From Candidatus Marinamargulisbacteria bacterium (GTDB lineage Bacteria > Margulisbacteria > Marinamargulisbacteria > UBA817): 54,879 nt of DNA. Position numbers and translations under genes: made by a program. The stretch covers positions 1-54,879 of the forward strand of contig JALQXX010000007.1 of the NCBI GenBank assembly GCA_023262965.1, written 5' to 3'. Each line of letters begins with the position of its first letter. Position 1 is the stretch's first letter. Under the pieces are notes generated by a model, which saw only the letters and a list, made by a program, of their open reading frames with translations, did no database searches and was not told where the DNA came from. Positions 34,639-43,283 of this stretch are shown here, piece by piece.

Positions 34639-35592
34639 TTATAACGGTTGGCTATTTAAATCCAAAAGTTTGACTTCCCCTGTTAACATGTTCAAAACAA
34701 AATAACCGGCTTTTAGACGTGTTCTTGATTCATAAAAAGGTCTCGCTGGCAGGTTATAGCGCTCTACATCATCTGAGAATGTTCCGTCATCATTTATTTT
34801 ACTAATAGCCTCCTCTAAATTAAATGAAATCGATGCCCCCTCTAATGAGGCCTCATATATGTAGAGAGCATCCACATCTGAATCAACCGCATGAATGGTT
34901 ACACCACAGTTTGAACCAAATTGAATTTTAATGTAATCATTATCTTTATCTTGACCCATTGTGCAATAAGCACTATTGATGACGTTACCAATTTGAAAAT
35001 AAGGCAATTTTTGTGCATCATCCTGTAGTGTTAAGGTATATGATGTGTCATTATTTACTTCAATATTAAGACGCTTACCCTTTAAATTATAAAATCTCGC
35101 AGCTATTTTGTAACTAAAACTATTGTCCCAATCAATCGAATTGTCACGTTTATGTTCTACATACAATGCTCGAGTAATTATGCTTTCGTCAAGATTAATC
35201 GATAAAGTTCTTAATTTAAAACTCAAATCCGAATTAATTTCTTGACTTGCATAAAAAAAATCCGCTTGCTTCACCACAGAGTCATCATTCAACAAAGGAA
35301 CCTCTGAATCAATACCTGTAAAATCCACCAAGTATGTAGATGTACTCAAACTTTTTGCAGAGCTAGTAACTACCGTGGTTGATTGTTCGTTTGATTCGGA
35401 TAAAAAATCCTGAGTTTTTAAGCCCGACAATGCGCCCAATGCACGTGCTTCACTAGCTGAAATAGAATATGTTGACGATGTATGCGTTTTTGTTGAATGC
35501 GAGGAACACCCCCCCAATGCAACCAGGGCAATTGCTAAATAGCCATAAACCCAATTGTTTTTCACCTTATTATAATTTTTTACTTTTCTCAT
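34639..35592 (-). CDS. Predicted lipoprotein of unknown function
   Basis: 317 residues. ATG 35592 with AAAAGGAG upstream gives a lipoprotein signal (hydrophobic YLAIALVALGGC, Cys29); the longer frame to 35664 is not needed. The mature part is Ser/Thr-rich then beta-rich, with a Cys pair (SAYCTMGQ and GSNCGVTIHAVDSD). The IGN...C...C-VTI-AVD pattern also occurs in the divergent lipoprotein at 35825, suggesting distant paralogues. Ends at the bidirectional terminator. Confidence 0.8.
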   Translation of the reverse strand: MRKVKNYNKVKNNWVYGYLAIALVALGGCSSHSTKTHTSSTYSISASEARALGALSGLKTQDFLSESNEQSTTVVTSSAKSLSTSTYLVDFTGIDSEVPLLNDDSVVKQADFFYASQEINSDLSFKLRTLSINLDESIITRALYVEHKRDNSIDWDNSFSYKIAARFYNLKGKRLNIEVNNDTSYTLTLQDDAQKLPYFQIGNVINSAYCTMGQDKDNDYIKIQFGSNCGVTIHAVDSDVDALYIYEASLEGASISFNLEEAISKINDDGTFSDDVERYNLPARPFYESRTRLKAGYFVLNMLTGEVKLLDLNSQPL

Positions 35593-35737
35593 GATTATTC
35601 GCACTCCTTTTTTACTGTCTAGTATTTTAAACTGTACTATTGTACTTCGGCTGAATAGTACCACGTTTGAAATCCGAATGTCCAGAAAATGCGCCCTGAA
35701 TTTTTTTAATAAAATATCAACCTAACGATAAATATGA

Positions 35738-35792
35738 TTGACAGCCTCATCCTAAAGACGTAATATAAAATGGTTATTTGTGACATGTCACA
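35738..35792 (+). promoter_or_regulatory. Promoter with downstream palindromic operator for lipoprotein at 35825
   Basis: TTGACA (35738-35743), exactly 17 nt, TAATAT (35761-35766), nearly consensus. Transcription would start near 35773. A perfect 14-bp palindrome TGTGACATGTCACA (35779-35792) follows at about +6 to +20. It resembles a Crp/Fnr-type half-site pair but with four central bases instead of six. The gene also has AAGGAG before its ATG. Confidence 0.75.
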
Positions 35793-35824
35793 TAAACACA
35801 ATTGGTACTTGTAAGGAGCGCAAC

Positions 35825-36739
35825 ATGAAACAAATTGGCTTATTTTTTGGTATTGCATTTGGCGTGATTCTTTTTGCGGGATGCTCATCGGAAGGGACGG
35901 GCTTTGCAACCGTATCCGTATCCGAATCCAATGCACTCCACACCCTACAAGATGTCTACGTGGATTACACCACTATTTTTGAAACAGGTAGTCAATATGG
36001 TCAAGCTACGCCTGAAAAAGGAATCCAACTAGCGTATGTATCCGGCAATGTCAAAGAAATAGGTGATTTTGGCCCAGAAATTGATGGGGAAGATCGAAAT
36101 CAAGAATATTGGCCAGATCAAATCCATTTTGCGCTTCGTTATTCTAGCAGAAAAAATGACGGCAGCATTGGAATTCATCGATTTGTAAGTAATTACCAGA
36201 TAGGATTTGAATTTTTAACCAATCAAAGTATCCCACACACAACCGTTGCCTATATGATGGTGTGGCAAAATCAATCCTATTATGCCAAGTCCTATGCCTT
36301 TAACCAAGATGCCACCAACACCATACGTTTTGTGCCTACCAATCCACAAATGAATTCTGAGCTTAAGATTATTGAAATGACGCAGCGCCCAGATCAATTA
36401 TCTTTCATTGAAATTGGCAGTGAATCCAATCCCTGCCAACCAAAGGCCGACGCGGCCTATACCTGCGACGTAACGGTTACAGCTGTTGATGGATTTAGCT
36501 TAAAGAAACACCTATTTACAAGTACTATAACCATTGATTTCACATCAAGAACCCCTCTAAAAAGCCGTCTTTACCGTGCATCGGGGGATCCTGTTGGATA
36601 CGTTGAGGCACACTCAATCGTTGTGACTAGTAGTGGCACAGGTATTACATACAAGGCATTATCGGTAACCGTACTAAACCCCGATGGAAAACGCTTTGAT
36701 GCTTGGAATCCCTGGAATCCTGAAGTCCCTAATTCATAA
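35825..36739 (+). CDS. Predicted lipoprotein of unknown function
   Basis: 304 residues. Lipoprotein signal MKQIGLFFGIAFGVILFAGC (Cys20), AAGGAG seven bases before ATG. The mature part is beta-rich with a Cys pair (NPCQPKADAAYTCDVTVTAVDG) resembling the lipoprotein at 34639-35592. No catalytic motif seen. It is divergent from its possible paralogue and ends with an 11-nt overlap with the convergent rhodanese gene. Confidence 0.8.
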   Translation: MKQIGLFFGIAFGVILFAGCSSEGTGFATVSVSESNALHTLQDVYVDYTTIFETGSQYGQATPEKGIQLAYVSGNVKEIGDFGPEIDGEDRNQEYWPDQIHFALRYSSRKNDGSIGIHRFVSNYQIGFEFLTNQSIPHTTVAYMMVWQNQSYYAKSYAFNQDATNTIRFVPTNPQMNSELKIIEMTQRPDQLSFIEIGSESNPCQPKADAAYTCDVTVTAVDGFSLKKHLFTSTITIDFTSRTPLKSRLYRASGDPVGYVEAHSIVVTSSGTGITYKALSVTVLNPDGKRFDAWNPWNPEVPNS

Positions 36740-37157
36740 CATTATCTTGAGGTGAAGGCGTTAACGAGGGCATTGTGGCTCGCCATGCCTGAATCCCTCC
36801 GGTCATATTAATAACCCGCTTGAACCCATTTTCTCGCATAAATGCAGCCGCTTTTTGACTGCGGTTTCCGGAATGACAGTACACAATGTACGTATCGGTT
36901 TTATTCAATGCCAACAACTCCTGTGACTGGGTAAACCAGTCAATATGGCGAGCCCCCTCAATATGCCCGTCATTAAATTCCCGGGTTGTTCGCACATCAA
37001 TAACGTGTAGTGAATTGTTTCCCAACTGCTGGACCATAAAATTATGGGCCACACCAGGCGTCATGGCCAATGGACTCGCCGGTGCATCCGCAGGATCCGC
37101 TGATTTACATCCCATAAGAAGAAGACAGCCCAAAAATAGGTTGCTATATAGACGCAT
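36729..37157 (-). CDS. Rhodanese-domain lipoprotein
   Basis: 142 residues: lipoprotein signal ending LLLMGC (Cys17), then one rhodanese domain with VIDVRTTREFNDGHIEGARHID and the active-site loop YCHSGNRSQKAA containing the catalytic Cys. Predicted to act outside the cytoplasmic membrane in sulfur transfer or redox chemistry; substrate unknown. Start ATG 37157; a TACACT -10 ten bases upstream and TTGCCA (19-nt spacer) make a weak promoter overlapping the divergent one. Confidence 0.87.
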   Translation of the reverse strand: MRLYSNLFLGCLLLMGCKSADPADAPASPLAMTPGVAHNFMVQQLGNNSLHVIDVRTTREFNDGHIEGARHIDWFTQSQELLALNKTDTYIVYCHSGNRSQKAAAFMRENGFKRVINMTGGIQAWRATMPSLTPSPQDNVMN

Positions 37158-37191
37158 ACTACAGAAAAGTGTACTACAACCCACCCTATTT

Positions 37192-37220
37192 TTGGCAATC
37201 TCTATTTTTTTTTGTACACT
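37192..37220 (+). promoter_or_regulatory. Promoter of barrel protein at 37229, leaderless geometry
   Basis: TTGGCA (37192-37197), 17 nt, TACACT (37215-37220), eight bases, ATG 37229. The minus-strand TTGCCA (37193-37198) of the rhodanese gene overlaps this -35 box. A three-codon ATG frame at 37221 ends across the real ATG. Confidence 0.65.
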
Positions 37221-37228
37221 ATGAGTAT

Positions 37229-37861
37229 ATGAAATCACTGTACATACTATTGTGCCTTTCCATGATGGTCCACGCCTATAGCCAATTGGATAGTCTAACC
37301 AATATCACCAATCCCAATTCGGTACTGTATCATGTGCGGTATCATACGCTGCAACCTATTGGCATTGAGTTGGGCGTAATGGCATCCCAAACCAACGGGG
37401 CATCCGCTGACGTTACCGCACCACTCGTGGGGATTCGGTATACCGTTTTGCCTACGCCTCGATTTGCGGCTTACGTTGCCGTAGGCACTGGTATATCGTT
37501 TACCACACAAAACGAAACCCCGCAACGCTACATCACCCGATATGTAACCCTCGGCAGCCACTATCGATTGGGGAAGCGTCTTCGATTGGTAACCGATTAT
37601 ACCCATTTTTTTGGACGATTGACTCACCAAGGACAAACCCATTCATTACATAGTGGCACCTTGCTCATGGGCGCATCGGTATTGTTGACATCCGAACCAA
37701 CCTCATTCCCACCGACCTCACCAACCATCCCATCCTCTATTCAAAAAAATCACCCAACCCCCAACACCAAAACACCTCAAAAATCCCCCCAACCATCCAT
37801 GCCCTCCCCTTATCAACAGACCCAACAGCTCATGCGAGAGTTATCATGGCCTACCTATTAA
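37229..37861 (+). CDS. Secreted or outer-membrane protein with Pro-rich C-terminus
   Basis: 210 residues. Signal peptide MKSLYILLCLSMMVHAYS, a beta-strand-rich body (IELGVMASQT, FAAYVAVGTGISFT, LRLVTDYTHFFG) suggesting a small barrel, and a low-complexity Pro/Thr/Ser tail of about 50 residues. No family recognised. The start is fixed by the promoter; the frame from 37169 would begin upstream of it. Overlaps the NqrM-like gene by 16 nt. Confidence 0.7.
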   Translation: MKSLYILLCLSMMVHAYSQLDSLTNITNPNSVLYHVRYHTLQPIGIELGVMASQTNGASADVTAPLVGIRYTVLPTPRFAAYVAVGTGISFTTQNETPQRYITRYVTLGSHYRLGKRLRLVTDYTHFFGRLTHQGQTHSLHSGTLLMGASVLLTSEPTSFPPTSPTIPSSIQKNHPTPNTKTPQKSPQPSMPSPYQQTQQLMRELSWPTY

Positions 37862-38103
37862 CCATTCTAATATTGATTATTTGCTGTGTGGGATTGGGTG
37901 TCGGGATTCTTTTTTGGGACCGACGCCCCTTACGCCCATCCTGCGGCCAACCCGTCGGACTACCCCATGAGCCCTGTCCCGCTAAAACAGCCGGGATATG
38001 CCCCAACACCGATGACGAAGCCGTTATTCGCGCCAATCACTTTAAAACGTCCCGCCAGACCCCACATCCGGAAGAAAGGATACCCCGTTCAAACGATTCA
38101 TGA
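37846..38103 (+). CDS. NqrM-like (DUF539) small membrane protein
   Basis: 85 residues: one membrane helix (YLLTILILIICCVGLGVGIL), then RRPLRPSCGQPVGLPHEPC and a further Cys. This layout matches NqrM, which delivers iron to the Na+-translocating NADH:quinone reductase. The canonical motif is only partly matched and no nqr gene is in the window, so the call is tentative. Starts within the previous gene; its last 62 nt overlap convergent pth. Confidence 0.6.
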   Translation: MAYLLTILILIICCVGLGVGILFWDRRPLRPSCGQPVGLPHEPCPAKTAGICPNTDDEAVIRANHFKTSRQTPHPEERIPRSNDS

Positions 38104-38650
38104 CGATAGCTGGCGGCTGTGTCATGGTAATACACATAGCATCCACCATGCGCGCTACCATATCAGGAATATGCGAACGCTCGTTGCTTGCGAATGCATT
38201 CAACACATACGCATCGGTTGGTATGTGGGGGGGCTTTGGACCAATGCCTACACGCAATCGAAGAAAGGACGTGGTGCCCACATGCGCAATCACCGATTTC
38301 ATGCCATTATGCGTCCCCGCGCTGCCTTGAAACCGGCACCGCATATACCCAAAGGGGACATCAAAATCATCAAACACAATCGCAATCTCGGCGGGCGTTA
38401 ACCGGTAATAATCCATGATGGCACGCACCGCTTCACCCGAACGATTCATGAATGTCTGTGGCTTGGCCACAATCAATCGGTGATCATTCACCGTCACGCG
38501 ATACACATGCGACTTAAGCGTTGGTTGCTTTGACACCGGCGACTCCGAACGCTTAATAAATGCATCCGCAATCAAAAAACCCATATTGTGCCGTGTGTCT
38601 TTGTAGGCATCCCCCGGATTGCCTAACCCCACAATCAGCTTAAGCGCCAC
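38042..38650 (-). CDS. pth: Peptidyl-tRNA hydrolase
   Basis: Releases tRNA from stalled peptidyl-tRNA. 202 residues. VGLGNPGDAYKDTRHNMGF contains the conserved Asn and catalytic His; KPQTFMNRSGEAV and FDDFDVPFG (catalytic Asp) complete the site. Starts with GTG 38650 immediately after the hom stop, so it is translated from the hom message. Confidence 0.95.
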   Translation of the reverse strand: MALKLIVGLGNPGDAYKDTRHNMGFLIADAFIKRSESPVSKQPTLKSHVYRVTVNDHRLIVAKPQTFMNRSGEAVRAIMDYYRLTPAEIAIVFDDFDVPFGYMRCRFQGSAGTHNGMKSVIAHVGTTSFLRLRVGIGPKPPHIPTDAYVLNAFASNERSHIPDMVARMVDAMCITMTQPPAIVMNRLNGVSFLPDVGSGGTF

Positions 38651-39940
38651 TCATAGCCCCACACGAATAACCGATTCCACCCCATATACCGAAGGCTCCG
38701 CCAATAATGTTGCTTTTAAATCGGTAAACACCGACTCGCAGATCGTATCGGTAATAATCACAACATCCATACAATCCGAACGCGTCTCATACTGGTTGAT
38801 GCGTTTGATACTCACCAACGCGTCATTGCATTTAGTGCAAATACCTTGTAACACCCCTGGTGCATCCTGAACCGATAATCGCATATAAAATTGACTGCGA
38901 TTGTCGGACATCGGCAGCACTCGCGCATCATTTAAATGCGACTCTAAATTGCGACGTGAACGATGCGTTGAACTATCAAAGGCAATGTCCAATATATCGG
39001 ACAAAATAGCCGATCCTGTAGGCAAACTACCCGCGCCTTTGCCGTAAATCATGGATTCCCCTACCATATTCCCTGTTGAATAAATCGCATTAAACTCGTT
39101 TCGAACCATGGCCAAGGGATGCGCTGCCGGTATCGCTGTTGGGTACACCGCTACAAATACCGAATCCGATGCAACACGCTTGGCCTTGGCAATCAATCGA
39201 ACCCGATACCCAAAGGTATCCAAATGCGCAATATCCGTGTACTGAATATCCGCAATGCCTTCATAATAAACATCCTCAATTTGAATATTTCGCTTTAGGG
39301 CAACGGCGGTTAAAATGACAATCTTGTAGGCAGAATCCAATCCCGATATATCGGATGTGGGGTCGGCTTCCGCAAATCCCTTATCTTGCGCCGCCTTAAG
39401 CGCATCTGAAAATTCTTTTTTTTCTTCGTACAATTGCGTCAAAATAAAATTGGTTGTGCCATTTAATATACCATACACCGATTCAATTTGATTGGCGGAA
39501 TACCCCACCTTAAAGGACTTAATAATCGGAATACCACCCCCCACCGACGCCTCAAAAAATATGTCCACCCCATTCTTTTCCGCCAACTCAAAAAATGTTT
39601 TTTTGTGCTTAGCAATCAGATCTTTGTTGGCCGTCACCACATATTTTTTGTGTTCCAATGCCCGTTTAATATAATCACACGCCGGCTCATGACCACCCAT
39701 AACCTCCACCACAATGTCAATGTCTGGATCGGTTAAAATATCGTCAATCACATCTGTCACACGAATGTTTTCCACCTGATACTTGGCCACATGTCGCACA
39801 CAAATGGTCTTAATAACCACTGGACGCCCCAATCGCTGCTCAATCGTATCACGATTGGTATGAATAATTTCATACACCCCTCGCCCCACATTTCCAAAGC
39901 CAATAAGGCCCAACGTTACCGGTTTTTTTGCTGATACCAT
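38651..39940 (-). CDS. hom: Homoserine dehydrogenase
   Basis: Reduces aspartate semialdehyde to homoserine for threonine and methionine synthesis. 429 residues: N-terminal NAD(P) fold GLIGFGNVGRGVYEII, catalytic domain (EASVGGGIPIIKSF, NGTTNFILT, EADPTSDISGLDSAYK), and a C-terminal ACT domain (QFYMRLSVQDAPGVLQGI) for allosteric feedback. A perfect TATAAT (39947-39952, minus) six bases before ATG indicates a leaderless message, although the -35 region (TAGGGA) is weak. Stands apart from other amino-acid genes and is coupled to pth. Confidence 0.95.
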   Translation of the reverse strand: MVSAKKPVTLGLIGFGNVGRGVYEIIHTNRDTIEQRLGRPVVIKTICVRHVAKYQVENIRVTDVIDDILTDPDIDIVVEVMGGHEPACDYIKRALEHKKYVVTANKDLIAKHKKTFFELAEKNGVDIFFEASVGGGIPIIKSFKVGYSANQIESVYGILNGTTNFILTQLYEEKKEFSDALKAAQDKGFAEADPTSDISGLDSAYKIVILTAVALKRNIQIEDVYYEGIADIQYTDIAHLDTFGYRVRLIAKAKRVASDSVFVAVYPTAIPAAHPLAMVRNEFNAIYSTGNMVGESMIYGKGAGSLPTGSAILSDILDIAFDSSTHRSRRNLESHLNDARVLPMSDNRSQFYMRLSVQDAPGVLQGICTKCNDALVSIKRINQYETRSDCMDVVIITDTICESVFTDLKATLLAEPSVYGVESVIRVGL

Positions 39941-39946
39941 ATTAAA

Positions 39947-39952
39947 ATTATA
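39947..39952 (-). promoter_or_regulatory. hom -10 box
   Basis: TATAAT on the minus strand, six bases from ATG. The hexamer 17 nt upstream is TAGGGA, a poor -35, so an activator or an extended contact may be needed. Confidence 0.55.
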
Positions 39953-40008
39953 CCAAAAAATGCGTATACTCCCTAGTACCTAATTGGCGAGCACCCTATC
40001 CGTAATGA

Positions 40009-42207
40009 TCACCAAACCGCTTCATCCCCTCCATCCGATAACACCGTTCGTGTTTTTGTATCCGAATCGTACGATGAAATAACCCCGGCCGCTTCCAGTT
40101 CATCCATCAAGCGCGCCGCTCGATTATACCCAATTCGTAATTTACGCTGTAAATACGACGTGGATGCATACTGGGTGGATTGGACCATGATTTTTGCCTG
40201 GTCAAACAACGCATCCCGATCCGAAAGATCCGGTTCATCGGGGTTCATTATCGCATCAGGGTCCACATCCATTACCTCGTGATTGTAATCGGGCGCCGCC
40301 TGATCTTTAATAAACCGTACCACCGCATTCACCTCGTCTTCCGATACAAATACCCCTTGAAGACGATCCGGTTTTGATGCCCCTACAGGCAGATATAGCA
40401 TATCCCCCCGCCCCAATAATTTTTCAGCCCCTCCCATATCCAACACCGTGCGTGAGTCAATTTGCGATTGCACCGCAAAGGAAATGCGAGATGGTATATT
40501 GGCCTTGATCAATCCCGTTACCACATTCACACTGGGCCGCTGTGTCGCAATCACCAAATGAATACCGGTGGCGCGGGCCATTTGTGCCAATCGGCATACC
40601 GTATTTTCCACATCTTGTGCCGCTACCATCATTAAATCAGCAAACTCATCAATAATCACCACAATATACGGCATGGGGGCCATATCCGGTTGCCCCTGAG
40701 ATCGTGCCAGTTGATTGAATCCCGCCAAATCCTTTACCCCATGCTGAGTAAACACATCGTACCGACGTTCCATCTCAACCAGTGCCCATTGCTTTAACGT
40801 AGCCGCCGCTTTGTGGGGATTGGTTACAACCGGGGCCAATAAATGCGGAATATCCGCGTATAAACTCAATTCCACTTTTTTGGGATCAATCATTAAAAAT
40901 TTAACATCTTGTGGAGAGGCCTTCATTAAAATGGACAATATAATGGCATTCACGCAAACACTTTTTCCAGACCCTGTGGATCCCGCCACCAAAATATGCG
41001 GCATTTTGGATAAGTCCATCACCACAGGCTCTCCCGTAATCCGCTGACCTAACGCACAGGCTAAGGGTCTCCCATCCATTAAAAATGTCGCCGGATCAAT
41101 AATGGATCGTAGCGTTAGCGCGGCAACATCCGCATTGGGAACCTCAATACCAATCAGGGCTTTCCCCGGAATGGGTGCTTCAATCCGAACCGATGGGACC
41201 GAAAGCTTTAAGGCAATATCTTGAGCTAAGTTTGTGATTTTAACAATTTTGACACCGTCTCCGGGCTGCAATTCGAACCGACTTACCGATGGACCAATGG
41301 TAATATTAACCACCTTGGCCTCTACGTTAAAACTGGCCAGTGCCATTTCGAGAATATCGGCCTTGGTACGCATATCCGACTCCAGGGTACGGGGATCGAT
41401 CACCTGGGGTTTCTTGAGTAATGTGACTGGGGGCAGGACATACCCGCCCGTATCCAAATCGGCGATTGAGCGGGGGGGATCCACCAGGGCGTTCTCAGAG
41501 ACAGGTGGGTTCATAATGGCTACGGGCGTGGCGCTAGTGGCCGCAGAAGTCGGCTTGGCTTCAACCATATGCTTTAAAATAGGTGCCCGTTTCGGGGCCA
41601 GGTGTATGGCTTTCTCGGGACGCGGAGCAGGGGCATTTTTTTTATAGAAGAGCCACCGAATGATGGTCTCGACAGATATGCCTCGGTGAACAACGGCCCG
41701 AATGGGCTGCACAATGCCCTGTATCGATCCATTAAAAAACAGGGCCCCACATATGACGGTGGCTATCCCTAACAAAAATCGCAATCCAAAACGGCCAAAA
41801 AACAGTTCCCCCCCATCCACCAACGTTCCCATAAGTGAAAACGGTATATGACCATGCAAATTCAATAACTGGGATGAAAAAAACGACTCTGTTAAGGCCA
41901 AAAAAGTGATACTAAACCCCACCAAAAGCGGGATATACGGCGCGGGAAGCCCCTTGGACGGGGAAATAACACGAAAACCTGTCACAACCAATAACCAGGG
42001 CACTAAGGCCATCGCATCACCACATATAAAAAATACAAGGCGGTAGATCCCCTCCCCAAAAGGCCCCATTAACGACGTGAAGTAGATGGTAAAAAAAATA
42101 AGAATCCCCGCTACAATGTGAATCAAAAAAATGGCATCGGTTGATAACCGAGCGGTTGACACAGCGGTGTTTTTTGAAATCGATGGATTTTTACGACGTC
42201 CACTCAC
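40009..42207 (-). CDS. ftsK: DNA translocase FtsK/SpoIIIE
   Basis: Septal DNA pump coordinating division with chromosome segregation. 732 residues: four N-terminal membrane helices (to about 170), a Pro/Ala-rich linker (about 190-290), alpha/beta motor with Walker A VAGSTGSGKSVCV and Walker B YIVVIIDEFADLMM, and a C-terminal gamma winged helix (STSYLQRKLRIGYNRAARLM) for KOPS-type DNA recognition. Start GTG 42207, with TATACT (42215-42220) seven bases upstream. Shorter linker than E. coli FtsK. Confidence 0.96.
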   Translation of the reverse strand: MSGRRKNPSISKNTAVSTARLSTDAIFLIHIVAGILIFFTIYFTSLMGPFGEGIYRLVFFICGDAMALVPWLLVVTGFRVISPSKGLPAPYIPLLVGFSITFLALTESFFSSQLLNLHGHIPFSLMGTLVDGGELFFGRFGLRFLLGIATVICGALFFNGSIQGIVQPIRAVVHRGISVETIIRWLFYKKNAPAPRPEKAIHLAPKRAPILKHMVEAKPTSAATSATPVAIMNPPVSENALVDPPRSIADLDTGGYVLPPVTLLKKPQVIDPRTLESDMRTKADILEMALASFNVEAKVVNITIGPSVSRFELQPGDGVKIVKITNLAQDIALKLSVPSVRIEAPIPGKALIGIEVPNADVAALTLRSIIDPATFLMDGRPLACALGQRITGEPVVMDLSKMPHILVAGSTGSGKSVCVNAIILSILMKASPQDVKFLMIDPKKVELSLYADIPHLLAPVVTNPHKAAATLKQWALVEMERRYDVFTQHGVKDLAGFNQLARSQGQPDMAPMPYIVVIIDEFADLMMVAAQDVENTVCRLAQMARATGIHLVIATQRPSVNVVTGLIKANIPSRISFAVQSQIDSRTVLDMGGAEKLLGRGDMLYLPVGASKPDRLQGVFVSEDEVNAVVRFIKDQAAPDYNHEVMDVDPDAIMNPDEPDLSDRDALFDQAKIMVQSTQYASTSYLQRKLRIGYNRAARLMDELEAAGVISSYDSDTKTRTVLSDGGDEAVW

Positions 42208-42214
42208 CCCATGT

Positions 42215-42290
42215 AGTATACAACACCTTGCATCTATTGCACCAGAATCGACCGTACCATCTTAACAGATCCGAGTATTTGTGCTACTGT
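42215..42290. promoter_or_regulatory. Divergent promoters of ftsK (minus) and the gene at 42297 (plus)
   Basis: Plus: TTAACA (42262-42267), 17 nt, TACTGT (42285-42290), six bases, GTG 42297. Minus: TATACT (42215-42220), seven bases before the ftsK GTG, with no good -35. Both genes would be leaderless with GTG starts. Confidence 0.6.
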
Positions 42291-42296
42291 AAATAC

Positions 42297-42617
42297 GTGA
42301 TAAAACCAGAACGACCCATTCAACGCATTATAAATCCCAAAAACGGTCACTCATTATACATTCGACCTCTTGGAAATTCATTTTTTTTATACGCTTCCCC
42401 CACAACCGTTTCATCTATCCCACTCAAAAAAAAGCGTGTTTACTTGCGTCAATCAAACAAAAAGCCGCATCCCTGGATTGCCGAAAAAAACCAATTAACC
42501 GATGCTCTAACCGCTTCGGAAGAGACCATCCAATCGCTGCAAAAAACCATTCAGCGTCTGTATCGTATTGTAGCCATCGCCATTGGCGCAGCGGTGTTAT
42601 TGAACGTATTTCTTTAG
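42297..42617 (+). CDS. Small tail-anchored coiled-coil protein of unknown function
   Basis: 106 residues: a basic N-terminal half (IKPERPIQRIINPKNGHS), a predicted coiled coil (EKNQLTDALTASEETIQSLQ, about 72-92) and a C-terminal membrane anchor (IVAIAIGAAVLLNVFL). The frame is open to 42141, inside ftsK, but a good promoter puts the start at GTG 42297. No family recognised. Its last 21 nt overlap the convergent pseudouridine synthase gene. Confidence 0.65.
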   Translation: MIKPERPIQRIINPKNGHSLYIRPLGNSFFLYASPTTVSSIPLKKKRVYLRQSNKKPHPWIAEKNQLTDALTASEETIQSLQKTIQRLYRIVAIAIGAAVLLNVFL

Positions 42618-43283
42618 TCGATTGCTGGGGGGTATTTCAGTGGTAATGCACTCATTGGTATAGGGGTGATGCCACGTAAGATGATAGCTTTGTAAATAAT
42701 ACCCTTCGGGTTTTTTAGATTGACGGGAGTATAAATGGTCGCCCAAAACAGGGCAGTTAATGGCCGCAAAATGCACCCGAATCTGATGGGTTCGTCCTGT
42801 AATCAATTGAACATCCACAACCGATAAATTTGTCAATTGTCGCAACACGGTGTACACAGTAATCGCTTCTTTTTGGGTGCCTGACACATAATGATGGCAA
42901 CTGCGTCGTGCACGAACCGACACATCTCGACCAATGGGCCGATCAATCCTACCCGATGGTGGTAAAAGACCTTTCACCACTGCGTAATACCGCTTGGTAA
43001 CTGCACGCGCCTTAAATTGTGCCTGCATATGGTCGTAAGCCTGATCGGATTTGGCCAACATCATCAGCCCTTCGGTATACTGATCCAATCGATGAATAAC
43101 CCCTGGCCGGTCCGTAGAACCACCCATGAGTACCACCCCCTGTTGCTGCAATAGCGTCACAACATCCACGCTCTCTCCCTGTGTCGGTGCTCCATGCGCT
43201 AGGACTCCCGCAGGCTTATTGATAATAATCACAGCCTCGTCCTCCCATAAAATAGGTAGCTCCCCAGCCCAAACCTTAGTCAC
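42597..43283 (-). CDS. RluA-family pseudouridine synthase
   Basis: Isomerises uridine in rRNA or tRNA. About 228 residues with the catalytic HRLDQYTEGLMMLAK (Asp) and LITGRTHQIRVHFA. It has no N-terminal S4 domain, unlike RluC and RluD, so target assignment is not possible. The start is taken as GTG 43283, overlapping the lspA stop by eight bases; a TTG at 43319 gives 12 extra residues. Last gene of the hpf-gap-pgk run. Confidence 0.9.
   Translation of the reverse strand: MTKVWAGELPILWEDEAVIIINKPAGVLAHGAPTQGESVDVVTLLQQQGVVLMGGSTDRPGVIHRLDQYTEGLMMLAKSDQAYDHMQAQFKARAVTKRYYAVVKGLLPPSGRIDRPIGRDVSVRARRSCHHYVSGTQKEAITVYTVLRQLTNLSVVDVQLITGRTHQIRVHFAAINCPVLGDHLYSRQSKKPEGYYLQSYHLTWHHPYTNECITTEIPPSNRLKKYVQ

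Noticed and set aside
35779-35792. TGTGACATGTCACA as a Crp site
   Set aside because: The half-sites TGTGA/TCACA are separated by four bases, while Crp needs six; kept only as an unassigned operator.
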